Positions 61,401-64,000 of a DNA stretch of 64,000 nucleotides are shown in pieces. Where the stretch lies: assembly GCA_013152385.1 (NCBI GenBank), contig JAADGL010000044.1, positions 1-64,000 on the forward strand, written 5' to 3'. Under the pieces are notes generated by a model. The model ran no database searches, was not told where the DNA came from, and was given only the letters and a program-made list of their open reading frames with translations. This stretch comes from Acidobacteriota bacterium. Lineage in GTDB: Bacteria; Acidobacteriota; Holophagae; Thermotomaculales; Thermotomaculaceae. The number at the start of each line of letters is the position of its first letter. The first letter of the stretch is position 1. Position numbers and translations under genes: made by a program.

Positions 61401-63378
61401 AAAAATAACCGATGTAAACAGGGCCACACTGGAACTCTTCCACGCCAAAAGCATCAAACATCTTTTCCGGAATCTGAGAAACGCACCGTTTTCCGAAGCC
61501 AAAAGAATCTGGATTGAAGAATTATGCGTACTGTTCGAAGGCGGCTCCGAATGCGCCAGTGAAGGTATTGTCCGGACACTGGACGGAGAAGAGATCTATG
61601 TCCATGTGCATTTTTCCCTTCCGGACGCATATCGGGACACTTGGGAAAAAGTGCTGGTTTCCATAACCGACATTACCGAACGCTACCGGATGGAGACCCG
61701 GCTGAAAGAAAGTGAATCCAAATTCCGAGCCATGTTTGACCGGTCCTCCGTCCCATTCACACTGGAGGACTTCAGCGCAGTCAGAACCGAAATCGACCGG
61801 CTCGTCCGAAACGGGGAAAAAGAATTGAAAAAACGCCTGGCCACCGACGTGACCCTGTTGAAAAAACTGGCGGGGAAAGTACAGATAAGTTCGATCAACA
61901 AAGCCGCTCTGGAGTTTTTCGCGATTCCTCCCGAACAAGTGGAAAAACTGACACTGACCGATTTTTTTACCGAAATTTCGCTACTGGCGTTCGGCAAACA
62001 ACTTCTTACCTTTCTCAACGGGGAAAAGCTGTATACCGGAGAAGGGGAAGCACTCATCTTTTCCGGTGAATTAAAATATGTTTTTGTCCAGCTGAGCCTG
62101 ATTGAATCAAGTAAAGGGAGTTGGAATCGGGTACTGGTATCCATTGTAGACCTGACTGAAAAAAAACTCCTTGAAAAAGAACAGAAAAAACTGGAAGCCC
62201 AGCTCCGCCAATCTCAAAAGCTGGAAACAGTGGGAACGTTGGCAGGAGGTATCGCCCACGACTTCAACAACCTCCTGACCCCGATTCTCGGATACACCGA
62301 GCTGCTTCGAATGAAGCTGTCGAATAACGAGACAGCGGTAAATTACCTGGACCGGATTGAAAACGCGTCCATCCGGGCAAGAGACCTTGTCAAACAAATG
62401 CTGGCATTCAGCAGAAACTCCGAAGAAGAAAAAGTTCCGCTGCAGCTGGCCTCGGTGGTGGAAGAAGTGGTACAACTGATTCGAGCGTCCATCCCCGCCA
62501 CAATATCCATTGAGACACAGGTTGAAAGGGGCCTTGGAATTGTATTGGCGGATGAAACCCAAATCCATCAGGTGATCATGAACCTGTGTACCAACGCGGC
62601 CCAGGCCATGCCCCTCGGCGGGACATTAACCATTTCCCTGAAACAGGCAAACCACAAGAAAAACAAAGACATACAGGCAGCCGGCCTGAAGCCGGGCACA
62701 TATGTAGTGCTGGCTGTCCGCGATACCGGAACAGGAATGGACGAAAAAACCATACAGAGGGCATTCGATCCGTTCTTCACAACCAAAGAAGTTGGTAAAG
62801 GAACGGGACTCGGCCTATCCATGGTACATGGTGTGGCAGCCAGCCATGGCGGAGGCTGCACAGTGGAAAGCCGTCCGGGAAAAGGCAGCACTTTCCGCGT
62901 CTACCTTCCGGTAATTTCCGGCTCCGAAACAGAAAAATACGAAAACAAATTTCAAAACGAAACAAAGCATCAACCCGGAAAAGGGCGAATTCTAATCGTA
63001 GACGATGACCCGGATGTGCTCTCTCTCCATCGGGAAGTGTTGTCAGGTATCGGATATGACATTCACACGGCAGAAAACGGAGCTGCCGCGTTGGAAGCGG
63101 TAAAATCCAATCCGGAAAAATTTGACGCAATCGTAACAGATCTGACCATGCCGGGAATCACAGGCGTACAACTGGCGGTTGAAGCCCACAAAATTCAAAA
63201 AGACCTTCCGGTGGTGCTGGTAACCGGCTACCGGGAAGAGTTAACACCGGAGATCCGTTCCCAAACCGGAATCCGGAAAGTACTGATGAAACCGGTAAAA
63301 ATTCAGGAACTTTCAGAAGCGGTCCGGGAAGTTCTGCACACCGGCCGTTCCGGTGGGGACAACCGGAACGGCAAATAA
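58417..63378 (+). CDS. Giant GAF/multi-PAS hybrid histidine kinase with receiver
   Basis: A 1653-residue cytoplasmic protein with no membrane helix. Order: GAF (about 15-165), some eight PAS-type domains (about 170 to 1250), HisKA with AGGIAHDFNNLLTPILGYTE, ATPase with MNLCTNAAQAM, DTGTGMD and GTGLGLSMVHG, and a C-terminal receiver with VDDD, DAIVTDLTMPG, VLVTGY and LMKPV. The seventh and eighth PAS domains carry the EDFSEIKRQLEIL/EDFSAVRTEIDRL opening found in the kinase at 7392. It may sense internal redox or small molecules through many PAS sites. No DNA-binding partner is adjacent. Confidence 0.95.
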   Translation: MNSPHPAPPGSNAGEVMEAVRKITLKTRGTTAEDVLQQLTIAIAEVLYADFIFVGKIDEGSPVIQAVAQSTKKIDSETVQFRLTRPLLRKLSKPELIILNDAEVKACLTENESIGASRSTCAGVPLRDSQNAAIGLMIAAFHNYPKHLSLVKDVLQIFATRASVELERLELEKKLTLSEARYRHFFTEDLTGDFVTSPDGRILEANPEFLRIFGFSSLEEAKATPVSRLYQKESDRTQMLTLLRKHRNLKGIEGQALRIDGHPILIRENIAGSFDSDGNLTGIHGYLIDITREHSTVQELRATRKIIEESPAVVFVWRNEPGWPVEFVTENVVKLCGCTAAELKSGNISYADLIHPDDLEKVKTSVCRALDDPNPQALSHMSYRLMHQDGSVVWVNDHSFVQRDETGNVVRFHGVVLDITGQMKMEKALEESQQRYQRLFESAPDAIFLADTKTGIIVDANPAAEQLLRQKRSEIIGMHQSKLHPETPEKQGQRDFQNHVKEALLSGNTRLLRQEVVCSGNRLVPVEIRAEAVEVNGRTLLQGVFRDISERIQAEKELTAREVRYQTLVETSPDPIYVLQGHQLKMVNKAWEKMFGYSREEALSASFDILKIIAPDCLEMVKEKFATPDGKKPDMSHYELGVVTRSGERLDLDVVVAQIEWEGKPAVQGIYRDITEIRNRERELEEQRLRLELAQQVTKIGFFDWDLKKNRILISDEAATMYGLEPEMRLTTPEGISPLVAEEDSKIVDQAIRKTLETGEPYDVVHRVNRVSDGKQIWIHARGHLIVENGCAVRLLGTAQEITEQKEAELRLRDSEEKFRALAESAPVAIMIYQKDQFVYANPGACEITGYSTDELYRMHWWSIVHPKDLETVKKRGRARLNRKDVPNSYEFRILQKNHNVRWMNFTASYIEYKGNPAGIIVGIDITDRKEVEFRLRRNEARLKVLFEQSPVSLWEEDFSEIKRQLEILRKEGISDLQTYLDRHPEKFRELIHSVKITDVNRATLELFHAKSIKHLFRNLRNAPFSEAKRIWIEELCVLFEGGSECASEGIVRTLDGEEIYVHVHFSLPDAYRDTWEKVLVSITDITERYRMETRLKESESKFRAMFDRSSVPFTLEDFSAVRTEIDRLVRNGEKELKKRLATDVTLLKKLAGKVQISSINKAALEFFAIPPEQVEKLTLTDFFTEISLLAFGKQLLTFLNGEKLYTGEGEALIFSGELKYVFVQLSLIESSKGSWNRVLVSIVDLTEKKLLEKEQKKLEAQLRQSQKLETVGTLAGGIAHDFNNLLTPILGYTELLRMKLSNNETAVNYLDRIENASIRARDLVKQMLAFSRNSEEEKVPLQLASVVEEVVQLIRASIPATISIETQVERGLGIVLADETQIHQVIMNLCTNAAQAMPLGGTLTISLKQANHKKNKDIQAAGLKPGTYVVLAVRDTGTGMDEKTIQRAFDPFFTTKEVGKGTGLGLSMVHGVAASHGGGCTVESRPGKGSTFRVYLPVISGSETEKYENKFQNETKHQPGKGRILIVDDDPDVLSLHREVLSGIGYDIHTAENGAAALEAVKSNPEKFDAIVTDLTMPGITGVQLAVEAHKIQKDLPVVLVTGYREELTPEIRSQTGIRKVLMKPVKIQELSEAVREVLHTGRSGGDNRNGK

Positions 63379-63403
63379 TATAATATCCGGTTAAAAAACA
63401 AAA

Positions 63404-63432
63404 AAGGAAAGCGGCAAATACCGCTTTCCTTT
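63404..63432. terminator. Bidirectional intrinsic terminator
   Basis: AAAGGAAAGCGG pairs with CCGCTTTCCTTT around CAAATA, followed by T on the plus strand and preceded by A-rich sequence, so it can stop transcripts from both sides. Confidence 0.85.
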
Positions 63433-63471
63433 TTTTATTCAAGATTCAGCATTTAAAACTCAAACATTCCG

Positions 63472-63511
63472 AAACCCGGTTCCCGGCTGATAACAGCCGG
63501 GAACCGGGTTT
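63472..63511 (-). terminator. 18-bp perfect hairpin at the dcp 3' end
   Basis: AAACCCGGTTCCCGGCTG (63472-63489) and its exact complement (63494-63511) enclose a 4-nt loop, 5 nt after the oligopeptidase stop. It is likely its terminator; the very long stem would also protect the mRNA end. Confidence 0.75.
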
Positions 63512-63515
63512 TGGC

Positions 63516-64000
63516 TTACATAAACCCTTTTCGTTTCAGCAGAGCATCCACTTTGGGGTCACGACCCCTGAAACGGCGGTACAACACCATGGGATCCTCG
63601 GTATTACCCCGTGAAAGCACATTGTCCCGGAAAGATTTTGCCGTTGCCGGATCAAAGAGCCCGTGCTCTTTAAAAGCGGCAAACGCATCAGCATCCAGCA
63701 CAGCTGCCCACAGGTAACTGTAATACCCGGCATCGTATCCGCCGGCAAATGCATGGCGAAAATACGGACTGCGGTACCGTTCCACAATTTCCGGAATCAA
63801 ATGAATTTTTTCCATCGCCTTTTTCTCAAAATCCATAGGATTCCCATTAAACGGTTTGGTAATTATGTGCCAGTCCATATCCAGATAGGCGGCTGCCATA
63901 TACTCCCCGGTAATAAAACCCTGATTGAATTTTCCCGCATTCTGAATTTTTTCAATAAGGCTGTCGGGAATCACCTTGCCGGTCTTATAATTTTTCGCAT
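63516..64000 (-). CDS. Peptidyl-dipeptidase Dcp-like M3 metallopeptidase, C-terminal part
   Basis: Only the last ~160 codons are in the window; the frame stays open to the right edge and continues upstream of the visible part (NYKTGKVIPDSL). The segment FNQGFITGEYMAAAYLDMDWH, YRSPYFRHAFAGGYDAGYYSYLWA and ENVLS-like DNVLSRGNTEDP...YRRFRGRDP matches the C-terminus of M3 oligopeptidases of the Dcp/OpdA type, with the FxHxFxGGYxAGYYSY block that lines the active site. The zinc motif HExxH lies outside the window. Cuts dipeptides or short peptides in the cytoplasm or periplasm. Confidence 0.93.
   Translation of the reverse strand, partial: AKNYKTGKVIPDSLIEKIQNAGKFNQGFITGEYMAAAYLDMDWHIITKPFNGNPMDFEKKAMEKIHLIPEIVERYRSPYFRHAFAGGYDAGYYSYLWAAVLDADAFAAFKEHGLFDPATAKSFRDNVLSRGNTEDPMVLYRRFRGRDPKVDALLKRKGFM

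Overview
The window is about 64 kb from a diderm (Gram-negative) bacterium. It encodes a nearly complete type II secretion system with its secretin, several lipoproteins, a TolC-type channel and a C-terminal-Phe outer-membrane barrel. Six multihaem c-type cytochrome genes, a haem-biosynthesis operon and an AhbD-like radical SAM enzyme point to an anaerobic or microaerophilic, respiration-oriented life with high haem demand, as in metal-reducing Desulfuromonadota or some Acidobacteriota. The Ser/Thr kinase with PEGA repeats and the many TPR proteins also fit those groups. I cannot fix the phylum from the sequence alone. No insertion sequence, phage gene or CRISPR array was seen.

Layout. 1-0.4 kb: 5' end of tuf and tRNA-Thr/Gly/Tyr, all minus. 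0.5-6.9 kb: minus-strand operon hemE-hemH-hemY-hemX-hemA-hemC. 6.9-7.4 kb: non-coding repeats and hairpins. 7.4-11.1 kb: orphan PAS histidine kinase and AhbD-like radical SAM enzyme. 11.3-19.0 kb: RND efflux pump (RND, adaptor, TolC-like lipoprotein) with an OmpR-type two-component system. 19.1-21.7 kb: DsrE-like protein, tRNA-Val, tRNA-Asp, YjbQ, DUF2062 and DUF2064 proteins. 21.7-40.2 kb: long minus-strand run gspEFGHIJKLM-C-D, then a giant TPR protein, a Ser/Thr kinase with PEGA repeats, a TPR/propeller protein and a PEGA/PDZ protein. 40.3-43.0 kb: ECF sigma/anti-sigma/membrane trio and a small secreted protein. 43.1-46.1 kb: TrmO, an old-yellow-enzyme-type flavoprotein and a NifX-fold protein. 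46.3-57.7 kb: plus-strand electron-transfer locus. 57.8-63.4 kb: thioesterase-fold protein and a very large GAF/PAS hybrid histidine kinase. 63.5-64 kb: 3' part of a dcp-like oligopeptidase.

The most striking region is 46.35-57.66 kb. It holds 48 haem-attachment motifs in six cytochromes (5, 4, 5, 12, 15 and 7), two NHL-propeller proteins, one outer-membrane barrel and two small two-helix membrane proteins. The first two cytochromes look like the OmcE-type tetrahaem proteins that polymerise into extracellular cytochrome nanowires. The N-terminal ~190 residues of the 12-motif cytochrome carry the same module fused to a further haem-rich part. I read the locus as a trans-envelope conduit that feeds a surface cytochrome filament. 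The tetrahaem gene has its own promoter, a translationally coupled 19-codon leader ORF and a strong terminator, as expected for an abundantly made subunit.

The haem genes, the CcsA/HemX-like protein and the type II secretion system could supply haem and export for this locus. The hemE-hemH-hemY order, with no hemN, hemF or chdC in view and an AhbD-like enzyme nearby, raises the possibility of a mixed coproporphyrin-dependent route ending in AhbD.
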